DNA from: Cytobacillus firmus
Lineage (GTDB): Bacteria; Bacillota; Bacilli; Bacillales; Cytobacillaceae
Direction of reading: 5' to 3'
DNA length: 64,000 nt
Assembly (NCBI RefSeq): GCF_023657595.1
Contig: NZ_CP098323.1
Span: forward strand, 1,946,001 to 2,010,000
Below are positions 8,801-16,006 of the stretch, one piece after another (within the stretch, counting starts at the first letter, position 1; every line of letters starts with the position of its first letter). The notes under the pieces are model-generated. The model did no database searches and was not told where the DNA came from. It saw nothing but the letters and a program-made list of their open reading frames with translations. The position numbers and the translations under genes are program-made.

Positions 8801-10276
8801 GCTCTTAATGAAGAGTGGAAGGACGCTTCTGTACCGGATGAACCAATAAGTATTTTGGAAAATATGGTACAGGCAGCTGCAAAGGAAACAAAGGCAGCAG
8901 AAAAGGAAGAGCGTGAGCAGGAAAAGACCGTAACCATTGCTGAAACTTCCTTAAAGCATGGAATGGATCAGCGTAAAAAATCCTCAAAAAAAGTGGCCAA
9001 GCATGATCAAAAGCCTGAAGAATGGGAAGAGCTTGATCTGGAAGTGAAGACGATCGAAATTACTGACCAGACCAAACAGACAAATGCAGAAATAAAGAAA
9101 ACGGAAGAACGCAAAAAAGAGGCAGAACAAAGCATAACTGAGTTTGAAAAAGATCAATTGCATTTATCCGTCATTCTTAAAGAGGAAGCGGCAGCTTTCT
9201 CGGATGATGACATCGAAAAAATAAAGAGTCAAGGAAAGCAAAGCATCCTTTCCTGGAGTGAAAAACATCAGGCTATTCAGGATGAAGGGCAAGAGAAGCA
9301 TGCGAAGATTGAACAATCACTAAGAAATTTAAAGCTTGCTATTGAAGGCAAGGATTGGGAAATCCGCTTTAAGAATGAAGTCTTAACTACGCTTGATCAT
9401 ATGGATACAAGGCATTATGCGCATATTCAAAGTGTCGTCCAAAACATGAAGCGCTTTTCTCAGAGCGGCCTGGAGCAGCTGGAGCGCGACAAAGAACGGG
9501 CGGAAAAGGCGCAAAACTTCTGGGCAAGCCGGGCAAGCATGAAGGTAATGAGCATTTCAGAGGCAATTCGCTCGATGATTGCGAAAATGAAGCTTAAGAA
9601 TGAAAGGGGTTCTTTCCCGCTCGTCCAGCTTAAAGAAGATATCCTGCCTAAAAAAGCGGAAGATGTCGAACCTTTACTGAAACAGCATTTTGTTTCAGCC
9701 ATTAATAAAATTACGAAGCGATTTGAGATGATTGATGATAATAATCCGATGCTGGATCAGGAAATCAAACAGCTTATCAGTGATGAGCAAATTTTATTTG
9801 TTTCCCTCAGAAATCGCTATCCGGAGCTCCTGGTGTATAACATGCGTACAGACAATGCATTCATGTACGGTAAACCGCAGCGTGAGCATTATTCGACCTG
9901 GCAGACGATCAACCAGGGTTCGAAGACGAAATCTGATGGCAGCGGCGGTCAAAAGCTATCTGCCCGCATGGTTATGATGATGATGCTTCTTTCGGTCAAG
10001 AGTGAAACCGATCAAAGCTGGGTTCCGCTAGTCTGTGATAATCCCTTCGGCCAAGCTGCTTCTGCCCATGTGCTTGATCCTATTTTCGCTGTAGCCGATA
10101 AGCTGAAGTTCCAATTCATCGTCGTCACTCCGCCTGAATTGGTGAAAACAGAAATCAGCCAGAGATTCGAAGCGTACTATAAATTGGACTTCATCCGTGA
10201 AAAGGGGAAAGAAATTGTGTCGGATACGATTGTTCCGGCTTATAGGATTTATCAGGGAGAGGAAGCAGTTCATTAG
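5816..10276 (+). CDS. jetC: Wadjet system SMC-like ATPase JetC
   Basis: This 1486-residue SMC/MukB-type ATPase is the motor of the Wadjet condensin. The N-terminal head holds the Walker A loop MNGGGKGVFLQ (residues 42-52), in which glycine follows the lysine where Ser/Thr is usual. Long Glu/Lys/Gln-rich coiled coils (about 270-620 and 760-1300) flank a globular hinge near residues 630-750. The C-terminal head has the ABC signature GSGGQKLS (1375-1382) and a Walker B ending in C-D-N-P-F-G (D1408), with asparagine where many ATPases have the catalytic glutamate; DNPF is common in this SMC branch. The ribosome site GAGGAGG lies 5 nt before the ATG. It is the last gene of the operon and is followed by a hairpin. 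Confidence 0.85.
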   Translation: MPKIHRIRIASLKYDGMQKQYRDTTFNFHNEETSTNGLISMMNGGGKGVFLQTIFQILKPGTAWGKQNNRFYQQFFFNNKEQFIPYTFHVLIQWELDGADRRHLVTGGMFSAEQRISMNEESGDSKPLEQEAKIVPNITFYTREFERKEEASLEHIPLYEDGELAETEGLKDYLKWNGYDVYRDTKKHYRILDTYGINRKDWDIMKDINKDEGGVGKFFEGAEDDHSLFQKRIIPTVSQVLHRTEHQKNDLVEIFKSQASIAKDLPVLLKREQAHKEFLEDILPFEESLAKGIGHKEIVEDSIKAGRQLLGALEHLKKTEEETLIELEKEIEKLTGRQVDLRFQKDNLEYAKAHREVLDWEKKLAEEQKKHIVLQESVKEKQERKEELAFQLLLKEWHEGEQSIRALSQQIAKLEQNSGLEQVNQRMDEIKKEAAQQWEKSSVAIREAVQQYSGYQRFLKKKANDLSKQDKQKTQEIAQLRTEIDFLYTKIHEFESKEEQLIEEFGDRIAYDLTGFIENLNKQIETKEAALKDIQAKEHSSNEKQNQLASSHGTLAQSIQFSEEKCEELKKKSEEQQQKETKLFDQLQGVLQGVTAPFTNALLSKYALEVEELLVQNREQGEELKKALWETQLDYALNNEHFWIANNDVQELKEWIDEKTGIDVFYGSQFLQSLKPDEVASHMLSHPLLPYGLVVSRPQWEKINKRVLSGRMYKSPVPIFMREEMAGENQQNAFVMITGTEKELLADKNQFTNWKIEIAKQIEDQKDTLAELEKTETALRRIIKEIDRFLSHDLAGDIEKVLLQEMEALLSRKTELQAIIVQEEKEKELQLGLREQLEKTKKKIENLSKDAESLAGFNREKSMHQENKRVKQEKEKQKEAFEKLQNELGNEFQTIADLQEKWSQTYLEWKLSAEQNIKKIGFFIDGAAFPAAEKAEASEEVPRLSPYILEEINGSIEELKQLQKSKEEQASELLAIQATRESEQKQQRKLEKKLHALNEEWKDASVPDEPISILENMVQAAAKETKAAEKEEREQEKTVTIAETSLKHGMDQRKKSSKKVAKHDQKPEEWEELDLEVKTIEITDQTKQTNAEIKKTEERKKEAEQSITEFEKDQLHLSVILKEEAAAFSDDDIEKIKSQGKQSILSWSEKHQAIQDEGQEKHAKIEQSLRNLKLAIEGKDWEIRFKNEVLTTLDHMDTRHYAHIQSVVQNMKRFSQSGLEQLERDKERAEKAQNFWASRASMKVMSISEAIRSMIAKMKLKNERGSFPLVQLKEDILPKKAEDVEPLLKQHFVSAINKITKRFEMIDDNNPMLDQEIKQLISDEQILFVSLRNRYPELLVYNMRTDNAFMYGKPQREHYSTWQTINQGSKTKSDGSGGQKLSARMVMMMMLLSVKSETDQSWVPLVCDNPFGQAASAHVLDPIFAVADKLKFQFIVVTPPELVKTEISQRFEAYYKLDFIREKGKEIVSDTIVPAYRIYQGEEAVH

Positions 10277-10289
10277 ATTAAAAGAATGA

Positions 10290-10324
10290 AAGTATTGCCA
10301 TTTTACTGAAACTATGCAATACTT
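10290..10324 (+). terminator. Hairpin at the end of the Wadjet operon
   Basis: AAGTATTGC and GCAATACTT form a perfect 9-bp stem 13 bp after jetC. There is no U run, so termination may be partial. Confidence 0.45.
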
Positions 10325-10352
10325 GGTTGAAAATATAAATTTTATACAAATT

Positions 10353-10501
10353 CTTATCCAGAGAGGTGGAGGGACTGGCCCTGCGAAGCCTCAGCAACCC
10401 CTGATTATGTCAGGAAGGTGCTAATTCCAACAGAGTTGACGCTCTGGGAGATAAGAGGTCGTTTTGATAAGTAAAGGCCTCTTATAAAGAGGCCTTTTTT
10501 T
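10353..10501 (+). promoter_or_regulatory. SAM-I (S-box) riboswitch with terminator
   Basis: This is a complete S-box leader. P1 is CTTATC (10353-10358) with GATAAG (10450-10455). The conserved core reads AGAGaGGtGGAGGGAcTGGCCC, then GAaGCCtCAGCAACC, and GGTGCtAATTCC. SAM binding stabilises P1 and lets the terminator at 10473-10501 form. Without SAM, ATAAGAGG (10451-10458) can pair perfectly with CCTCTTAT (10478-10485), giving a textbook antiterminator. The expected result is transcription of the downstream methyltransferase only when SAM is scarce. Confidence 0.95.
10473..10501 (+). terminator. Riboswitch-controlled terminator
   Basis: AAAGGCCTCTT and AAGAGGCCTTT form an 11-bp stem with a 3-nt loop and a U run. 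It overlaps the antiterminator partner of the S-box. Confidence 0.92.
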
Positions 10502-10563
10502 GATGCTCTTTTATAGTTTGAGCTTGGTTTAGATTAGAACGAAGAAAGAGGAGGAATGGCAAT

Positions 10564-11142
10564 ATGGAAAACGGCGTTATACAGGTACCGGAAGCATATT
10601 CAAGGATATTACAGGAATCAGATGTGCTCGGCTTCGGGCAGTCATGTGATATAAAAACAGGATTTTTACTGAAGGGGCTGGCAGCCTCTAAATCTGGAGG
10701 AAGCTTTTTGGAGCTGGGAACAGGTACGGGAGCGTCTGCTTCATGGATCATTGATGGGATGGATGAAGGCAGTAAGCTTACGACCGTTGACATAGATCCG
10801 ACAGTGCAATCGATCGCGAGAAAGTACCTCGGGAATGACAGCAGAATCACATTTTGCTGTGAGGACGGAGCAGCTTTTATTCAAAACCTGTCGGAAGGGT
10901 TCGATTTTATTTTTGCAGATACATGGCCGGGGAAATTCGAGCTTCTGGACAAAACCCTGGATCATTTAAATATCGGCGGTTTTTATGTGATTCATGATGT
11001 GTTTCCGCAACAGAAATTGCCTGAAGAATTTCGGATCAAAGCAACTAAACTTCTAAAAACTCTGCAGGACAGACCTGACCTGGACATAACAGAATTGGAT
11101 TGGTCTACTGGGCTGATACTGGCAGTTAAGACAGCGGTTTGA
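10564..11142 (+). CDS. Class I SAM-dependent (O-)methyltransferase under SAM-I riboswitch control
   Basis: This 192-residue class I methyltransferase carries motif I FLELGTGTGAS near residue 45, an acidic motif II (LTTVDIDP) and a motif IV-like FDFIFADTWPGKF. It resembles small O-methyltransferases of the COMT-like group; the acceptor is unknown. It has GAGGAGG 8-9 nt before the ATG and is the first gene after the S-box, so its expression should rise when SAM is low. S-boxes usually control methionine and cysteine supply genes, so a SAM-consuming product is odd and may point to a role in the methyl or sulphur cycle. The next gene follows after 25 bp and may be co-transcribed. Confidence 0.85.
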   Translation: MENGVIQVPEAYSRILQESDVLGFGQSCDIKTGFLLKGLAASKSGGSFLELGTGTGASASWIIDGMDEGSKLTTVDIDPTVQSIARKYLGNDSRITFCCEDGAAFIQNLSEGFDFIFADTWPGKFELLDKTLDHLNIGGFYVIHDVFPQQKLPEEFRIKATKLLKTLQDRPDLDITELDWSTGLILAVKTAV

Positions 11143-11167
11143 CAGATGAAATGTGAGGGGGAGTTCC

Positions 11168-11551
11168 ATGGACAACATTAAAAATCAGGTTAAAAATGTA
11201 TTGCATGAAGGTGAAAACATAATTGAATGTTTAAGCTGTTCATTAGTTGCACATTACTGTTTAGCACCGCAGGCAGGCTTATTTGCAGCAACGAACAAAA
11301 GACTGCTATTCTATGGAATCCCGGTATCAGAAACAAACAAGGAATTAGTTGAAGAATTTGCGTATAGCCATATAACTTCCATTGAAGAAAAAAGGGGTAT
11401 CACCGGGAAGCATATTCATATGTACTATAAGCAAGACTTGTACAAATTCCAGCAAATCCAGGGGATGAATTTGTTTGATTTTATGGTGGCTGTTAAGGAA
11501 AAGATGAGCCTGTTTACCACTTCACCAAAAGAGCGTTATCCTGTAAGATAA
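11168..11551 (+). CDS. Small PH-domain-like protein
   Basis: This 127-residue cytosolic protein resembles bacterial pleckstrin-homology domain proteins. It has a beta-rich core with G-x-F-A-A-T-N-K-R-L-L-F-Y (about 36-50), I-T-S-I-E-E-K-R-G and a C-terminal amphipathic helix. The ATG at 11168 is preferred because GAGGGGGAG lies just upstream; a GTG at 11153 would remove that site. It starts 25 bp after the methyltransferase stop and may share its riboswitch-controlled transcript. No catalytic residues are seen, and the function is unknown beyond the fold. Confidence 0.6.
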   Translation: MDNIKNQVKNVLHEGENIIECLSCSLVAHYCLAPQAGLFAATNKRLLFYGIPVSETNKELVEEFAYSHITSIEEKRGITGKHIHMYYKQDLYKFQQIQGMNLFDFMVAVKEKMSLFTTSPKERYPVR

Positions 11552-11563
11552 GCGCTCTTTTAG
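11527..11563 (+). terminator. Terminator after the PH-domain gene
   Basis: AAAGAGCG-TTATC pairs with GATAA-g-CGCTCTTTT, with one bulged G. The stem contains the stop codon and ends in a U-rich stretch. Confidence 0.75.
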
Positions 11564-11581
11564 TTGAATATTTGACTTAGT

Positions 11582-12958
11582 CTAAATGCAAAGATAACGT
11601 TTCCATGCATTAGCGATTAATTTGACTCCTCTCTCAATCTCGTCCATCGAGGGGGCGCCATATCCAATCATCACTTGATTGTTTGGCTTGTGAAGATGAT
11701 ACATAGGTAAAACAGCATCGATTTCAACTCCCGCCGACTTTGCCAGTTCAATTGCTTTAGATTCATTCAATCCTTCTGGTAATGTCACGATGATATGCAA
11801 ACCTGCTGTATCTCCAATTATGTCAAAGTTTTCTCCTAAATGCTTTGACAGGCTATCTATTAAACAGCTCCTTTTAGCTCTATATAAAGTTCTCATTTTT
11901 GCTATATGGGATAAATAAAATCCTTCATCCATAAACTTTGCAGCAGCTCTCTGATCGATTCTTGAAACAGTAGACTTTTGATAAGCATTAAATTTTTCAA
12001 AGTCCTGCTTCAGGGCTGCTGGCATAACCAGATAGCTGATCCGAAGTGATGGCAGCAATGTTTTTGAAAAGGTACCGAAGTACAGTACCCGCCCGGTTGA
12101 ATCCAGATGGGATAATGCTGGGATTGGTGCCCCTTTGTAGCGAAATTCAGAATCATAGTCATCCTCGATAATGTAAGCAGACTGTTTAATTGCCCAATTT
12201 AACAGTTCAACCCTTCTGGCAATAGACATAATTGTACCGGTAGGATATTGATGAGCAGGTGTGGTGTATAACAAATTTACAGGCTCATCAGCATCAGGCA
12301 CACAGCATCCTTCCTCATCCACAGTAATCGGATAACATGGCAGCTGTAATTGCTCAGTAATAGATTTAGCCCGAATAAAACCTGGATCTTCTATTCCGAT
12401 GGCGCTCCGTTTAAAAAACAAACATACATTTAGCAGCTGCTGTTGGAATCCGCTGAAGATATACACTTGCTCCGGCTGGCAGGCCAGCCCTCTAGCTTGC
12501 TGTAAGTATAGTGCAATTTGGGCACGCAAAGAATATTCGCCCTGCCACGGTGCATTGCTGGCATTAGATTCATTAAGCTCTTTTCTGTATAATCGGCTCC
12601 AATGTTTATAGGGGAAGGCGGAGGCATCGACTTGCCCATTTTTAAAATTAATATGAAACTCATTCTGAACTCTTTTCTCCAATTCCATTGTATTAATTTC
12701 ACTATAGTGCCATTCATTCTGAATTTCAGAAACAAAATAGCCTCTGCGTTCTGCTGAATAACAGTACCCTTCACTCAGCAACTGTTCATAAGCCATCTGA
12801 ACAGTTATGATGCTTACGTTCAATTGTTCAGCCAGCCGCCGCTTAGCAGGAAGTCTTGAATGAGCTGACAATTTTCTATCTAAAATCGCAAGCCGAATTT
12901 GTTCATAAATTTCTTTATACTTTATTCCATTTTCCGTAAGCAGAATTTGAAATTCCAT
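11582..12958 (-). CDS. MocR-family regulator (GntR HTH plus aminotransferase domain)
   Basis: This 458-residue MocR/PdxR-type protein has an N-terminal GntR winged helix (about 10-75, with LPAKRRLAEQLNVS and TVQMAYEQLLSEGY). It is fused to a fold-type I aminotransferase domain with the PLP-lysine motif FSKTLLPSLR and the EDDYDSEFRY segment. Such proteins use PLP or an amino-acid-PLP adduct as ligand to control nearby genes. I favour the ATG at 12956-12958, which has AGGGA 8 nt upstream; an ATG 33 nt earlier has no ribosome site. It is divergent from the acetyltransferase at 13051 and close to an aminotransferase, which are its likely targets. Confidence 0.85.
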   Translation of the reverse strand: MEFQILLTENGIKYKEIYEQIRLAILDRKLSAHSRLPAKRRLAEQLNVSIITVQMAYEQLLSEGYCYSAERRGYFVSEIQNEWHYSEINTMELEKRVQNEFHINFKNGQVDASAFPYKHWSRLYRKELNESNASNAPWQGEYSLRAQIALYLQQARGLACQPEQVYIFSGFQQQLLNVCLFFKRSAIGIEDPGFIRAKSITEQLQLPCYPITVDEEGCCVPDADEPVNLLYTTPAHQYPTGTIMSIARRVELLNWAIKQSAYIIEDDYDSEFRYKGAPIPALSHLDSTGRVLYFGTFSKTLLPSLRISYLVMPAALKQDFEKFNAYQKSTVSRIDQRAAAKFMDEGFYLSHIAKMRTLYRAKRSCLIDSLSKHLGENFDIIGDTAGLHIIVTLPEGLNESKAIELAKSAGVEIDAVLPMYHLHKPNNQVMIGYGAPSMDEIERGVKLIANAWKRYLCI

Positions 12959-13050
12959 TGAATCATTCCCTGGTATTATATTAAAATTCATTTTTGGTTA
13001 TTTGTATCATACCATAATTCGGTTTTAATTGATTCAAGGAGAGTGATAGC

Positions 13051-13623
13051 ATGCAAATTTTAGTAAACAATGTTGTGCAGTTAATTCCCATGGAACTTGA
13101 GCATATTGAAGGAATTTATGAAGCAGCTCAGGATAAACGCATATGGGAGCATATGTCTGTTGATTTAACTGATAAAAGCCGGGTCATTCAATATGTAAAA
13201 GATGCGATACAAAAACGTGAGCAGGGCACCGATTTTGCTTTTGCCATTGTCCATAAAAAAACAGGGAATATCGTCGGTGCTACTTGGTTTCTTGATATCT
13301 CAATCCCGCATAAACGGCTCGAAATCGGCTCAACATGGATAAACCCTCATTATTGGCGCACGAATATTAATTCAAACTGTAAATATTTATTATTAACATA
13401 CTGTTTTGAAGAACTGTCCGTGAATCGCGTACAAATTAAAACCGGACATGAAAACTTCCGTTCACAAAAAGCGATCGAAAGGACCGGTGCGGTAAAAGAA
13501 GGCGTACTTCGAAATCATATGATACGAAAAGAAGGGACAATTCGCCATACTGTCCTTTATAGTGTTATAAAGGAAGATTGGGGAAAAGTAAAAAGACATT
13601 TCGTAGAAAACTTGCTTTTCTAG
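13051..13623 (+). CDS. GNAT acetyltransferase, RimL type
   Basis: This 190-residue RimJ/RimL-type acetyltransferase has LIPMELEHIEGIYEAAQDKRIWEHM at the front. It then has G-N-I-V-G-A-T-W-F, L-E-I-G-S-T-W-I-N-P-H-Y-W-R, and the acetyl-CoA-binding helix with N-x-R-S-Q-K-A-I-E-R-T-G-A. This pattern is typical of Bacillus YjdJ/RimL-like enzymes; the substrate is not known. AAGGAGAG precedes the ATG by 8 nt. It lies 92 bp from the divergent MocR gene and 55 bp before a PLP aminotransferase, and may form a unit with the latter. Confidence 0.85.
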   Translation: MQILVNNVVQLIPMELEHIEGIYEAAQDKRIWEHMSVDLTDKSRVIQYVKDAIQKREQGTDFAFAIVHKKTGNIVGATWFLDISIPHKRLEIGSTWINPHYWRTNINSNCKYLLLTYCFEELSVNRVQIKTGHENFRSQKAIERTGAVKEGVLRNHMIRKEGTIRHTVLYSVIKEDWGKVKRHFVENLLF

Positions 13624-13678
13624 GTTTTGTGGAACATTTATACTGAATAATAAAACTGCTGGAAGGGTGTAGATCGAA

Positions 13679-14869
13679 GTGAATGATGATTCTTTATTTA
13701 CTGATAAAATCAAAAAGGCGCTTCAGAATACTCCCCCAGGGGAGTGGATTCCGGAGATTCCGGATGATTGTATACGCCTGCATTGCGGCTACCCGGCACC
13801 TGATCTCGTGCCGGTTGAAGAGGTAAAAGCAGCTGTTAACAGTCTATTAGAAGAAGAACAAGATTTGCCGCTCCATTATATAGGCAGTCCAAAAATAGCA
13901 AAACTAAAGGAGCAGATTTTAAGAAGATTGAAAGAGCGGGGGATATCTGTAACGGAAAATGAGCTTTTGATAACTTCGGGTGCCTGTCAGGCAATCGACT
14001 TGATTGCCCGCATTCTCCTTGATGAGGAGACAATTATTGCAATAGAGTCCCCCACATATATGGAGGCATTAGAGATTTTCCAAAATTACACAAAACATAT
14101 AATCAGTATTCCTGTAGACAAGGACGGACTTCAAACAGAGGCATTGGAAGAGATTCTAGAGGAAAGAAAGCAAAAAGGGCTCGCTCAGCCGCGTTTTCTC
14201 TATACGATCCCAACGTTTCAGAATCCTACAGGGACGACGATGACAGGAGAGCGCCGGCAGCATGTATTGGAGCTTGCAGACAAATATAATTTCCTATTAG
14301 TAGAGGATGATGCTTATGGGGAATTATCATTTAATAAAAGTCTCCCCACTCTAAAAGCAATGGATCAAAACTCCCGAGTTCTGCATGTCGGTTCGCTATC
14401 CAAAATAGTGGCCCCGGGCATGCGTATAGGCTGGATAGCGGGAGCAAGTGAAATGATCCATGCATGCGCCTGGTTTAAAAAAGATCTGAACCATCCGTTT
14501 GCTCAATCTGCCATGGCTGTTTATTTTGCAAACACGGATTTTAATAATAAACTAGAAACCTTGAGAGATACATACCGGTCCAAATGTGATGTTCTGACCT
14601 CCGCACTGGAACAGTACCTTCCTGAATCAGCTTCCTGGTATGTGCCTGAAGGCGGGTACTTCGTGTGGATGAAAATTCCCGGTGCCGATACATCGGAACT
14701 GCTGACAAATGCCCTTGCAGAGGGGGTATCTTTTATTCCTGGCAAGTACTTTTTCAAAGATCAGGCAGCTGGAACGGAACTTCTTCGCCTTTCCTTCAGT
14801 TATGCGGATGAGAAGGAAATAATAGAGGGGATTCGCAGGCTGGGAAAAGTGGCAGAGGCCTATCTTTAA
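13679..14869 (+). CDS. PLP-dependent aminotransferase (2-aminoadipate/aromatic aminotransferase-like)
   Basis: This 396-residue class I/II aminotransferase resembles the catalytic half of MocR proteins and the LysN/AraT group. Seen are the cofactor-binding ITSGACQAIDLI, the substrate-side IPTFQNPTGTT, EDDAYGELSF and the PLP lysine in VGSLSKIVAPGMRIGW. It would move an amino group between an amino acid and a 2-oxo acid; substrate specificity cannot be read. The start is GTG with GGAAGG about 12 nt upstream. It follows the acetyltransferase on the same strand, near a MocR regulator, suggesting a small amino-acid-related operon, and ends at a strong terminator. Confidence 0.85.
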   Translation: MNDDSLFTDKIKKALQNTPPGEWIPEIPDDCIRLHCGYPAPDLVPVEEVKAAVNSLLEEEQDLPLHYIGSPKIAKLKEQILRRLKERGISVTENELLITSGACQAIDLIARILLDEETIIAIESPTYMEALEIFQNYTKHIISIPVDKDGLQTEALEEILEERKQKGLAQPRFLYTIPTFQNPTGTTMTGERRQHVLELADKYNFLLVEDDAYGELSFNKSLPTLKAMDQNSRVLHVGSLSKIVAPGMRIGWIAGASEMIHACAWFKKDLNHPFAQSAMAVYFANTDFNNKLETLRDTYRSKCDVLTSALEQYLPESASWYVPEGGYFVWMKIPGADTSELLTNALAEGVSFIPGKYFFKDQAAGTELLRLSFSYADEKEIIEGIRRLGKVAEAYL

Positions 14870-14920
14870 ATGAAAATATTTCTATGGAACTTTTAAAAAT
14901 GATGAGGAATAAAGTAAACA

Positions 14921-14966
14921 AAGCCTAATTATCCTGGTATTGTAGGCCAGAAATTAGGCTTTTTTA
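14921..14966 (+). terminator. Terminator after the aminotransferase
   Basis: AAGCCTAATT-CTGG pairs with CCAG-AATTAGGCTT and is followed by TTTTT. Confidence 0.85.
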
Positions 14967-15085
14967 AAAATGCCAGTCAATGATCGGTAAATTCTAAATT
15001 ATAGTCTAACTTTAACCTCAGTACCGTCCTTGGCTTTGACATCTACTAGCACGATCCCCTTATAATTTGAAGGAGTGATTTTTCA

Positions 15086-15535
15086 ATGCATTTTCGAAAA
15101 GCAAATGAAGAAGATTTACAAGCTATTGTCCGCTTGCTTGCCGATGATGAATTAGGAGCAAAGCGTGAGAGGTATGAAGAACCTCTGCCGGATTGTTATT
15201 ATAAAGCATTTAAGGCACTAGAAGTACAGTCGGGAAATCAGATCATTTTAGCTGTAGACGGTCAGGCGGTGATTGGCTGCCTTCAGTTAACGATCATTCC
15301 TGGTTTAGCACGCCAAGGGATGAAACGTGCACAAATTGAAGGTGTGCGTGTTGATCAGCGCCACCGTGGTAAAAGGGTAGGAGAAGCCTTGTTAAAAGAA
15401 GCGATTGCAATAGCGAAGTCTGAAGAGTGTGGCCTTGTCCAATTGACAACAGACAAGCAGCGTGATGATGCACAACGTTTTTATAATAGGCTGGGATTTC
15501 TGGCAAGTCATGAAGGGATGAAATTAATCTTTTAA
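15086..15535 (+). CDS. GNAT acetyltransferase
   Basis: This 149-residue single-domain GNAT protein has an N-terminal FRKANEEDLQAIVRLLADDE segment and a central GCLQLTIIPGLAR strand. The acetyl-CoA loop is visible as V-R-V-D-x-x-H-R-G-K-R-V-G-E-A-L-L. The C-terminal L-T-T-D-K-x-R-D-D-A-x-R-F-Y-x-R-L-GF motif is typical of the family. The acceptor is unknown. GAAGGAG precedes the ATG. It stands alone between terminator-bounded units. Confidence 0.85.
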   Translation: MHFRKANEEDLQAIVRLLADDELGAKRERYEEPLPDCYYKAFKALEVQSGNQIILAVDGQAVIGCLQLTIIPGLARQGMKRAQIEGVRVDQRHRGKRVGEALLKEAIAIAKSEECGLVQLTTDKQRDDAQRFYNRLGFLASHEGMKLIF

Positions 15536-15672
15536 TTTGATAGGTTTATTTCGCTGGCGCGATTTTTGGACCAGCTAGAATACAAGTTTAATACTGAATA
15601 ATAATGGAGGAATGCTGAATAATTTTTCGTTAAATGGAAATTATATAGTTGAATTCAAAAAGGAGGAATGAT

Positions 15673-15849
15673 GTGGAAACAAGCATGAGTGTTGAAGAAG
15701 TATTGACCGGGATCTCTGAACTGTTGGAAAAAGAAGGGCAGCCGCCCCGAAAGAAGCAAGTAAAGAAATCAAATCCAGAGCTAATGAAAAATGCATTGTA
15801 TTATTTTCCTAGCTGGGAAAATGCAGTAGAGCAGTCTATAGGATCTTAA
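15673..15849 (+). CDS. Small protein with homing-endonuclease-associated-like repeat
   Basis: This 58-residue protein starts at GTG 15673, with AAAGGAGG ending 6 nt upstream. An earlier in-frame TTG at 15649 would place that site inside the gene. Its C-terminal half contains P-R-K-K-x-V-K-K-S-N-P-E-L-x-x-x-A-L-Y-Y-F-P-S-W-E-N-A. This resembles the short DNA-binding repeat (homing endonuclease associated repeat) that occurs beside HNH and homing nucleases. No nuclease domain is attached. It may be a small DNA-binding protein, or a relic of a longer gene. The family call rests on the FxSWExA pattern only. Confidence 0.45.
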   Translation: METSMSVEEVLTGISELLEKEGQPPRKKQVKKSNPELMKNALYYFPSWENAVEQSIGS

Positions 15850-15927
15850 CCTCAAAGAGTACATAACATATTTTTTTGAAATTGAGTGTCTTCGTAAGTG
15901 TTTGTCCAATTTAAAAAGGAAATACTG

Positions 15928-15980
15928 AAACCACAGAAGATGCCTGCCAGATGGAAAAGTGCAGGCATCTTCTGTGGTTT
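15928..15980. terminator. Bidirectional terminator between convergent genes
   Basis: A perfect 20-bp stem (AAACCACAGAAGATGCCTGC and its complement) with a 13-nt loop separates the small + gene from guaC on the - strand. AAA/TTT at the stem base suits both directions. Confidence 0.85.
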
Positions 15981-16006
15981 TATTAGAAGGGTAGGTATTT
16001 GGGATT

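Noticed and set aside
2514..10276. Housekeeping MukBEF/MksBEF or SbcCD locus
   Set aside because: The presence of a fourth, Toprim-domain gene in the overlapping operon points to Wadjet/MksBEFG rather than a three-gene condensin or the SbcCD nuclease.
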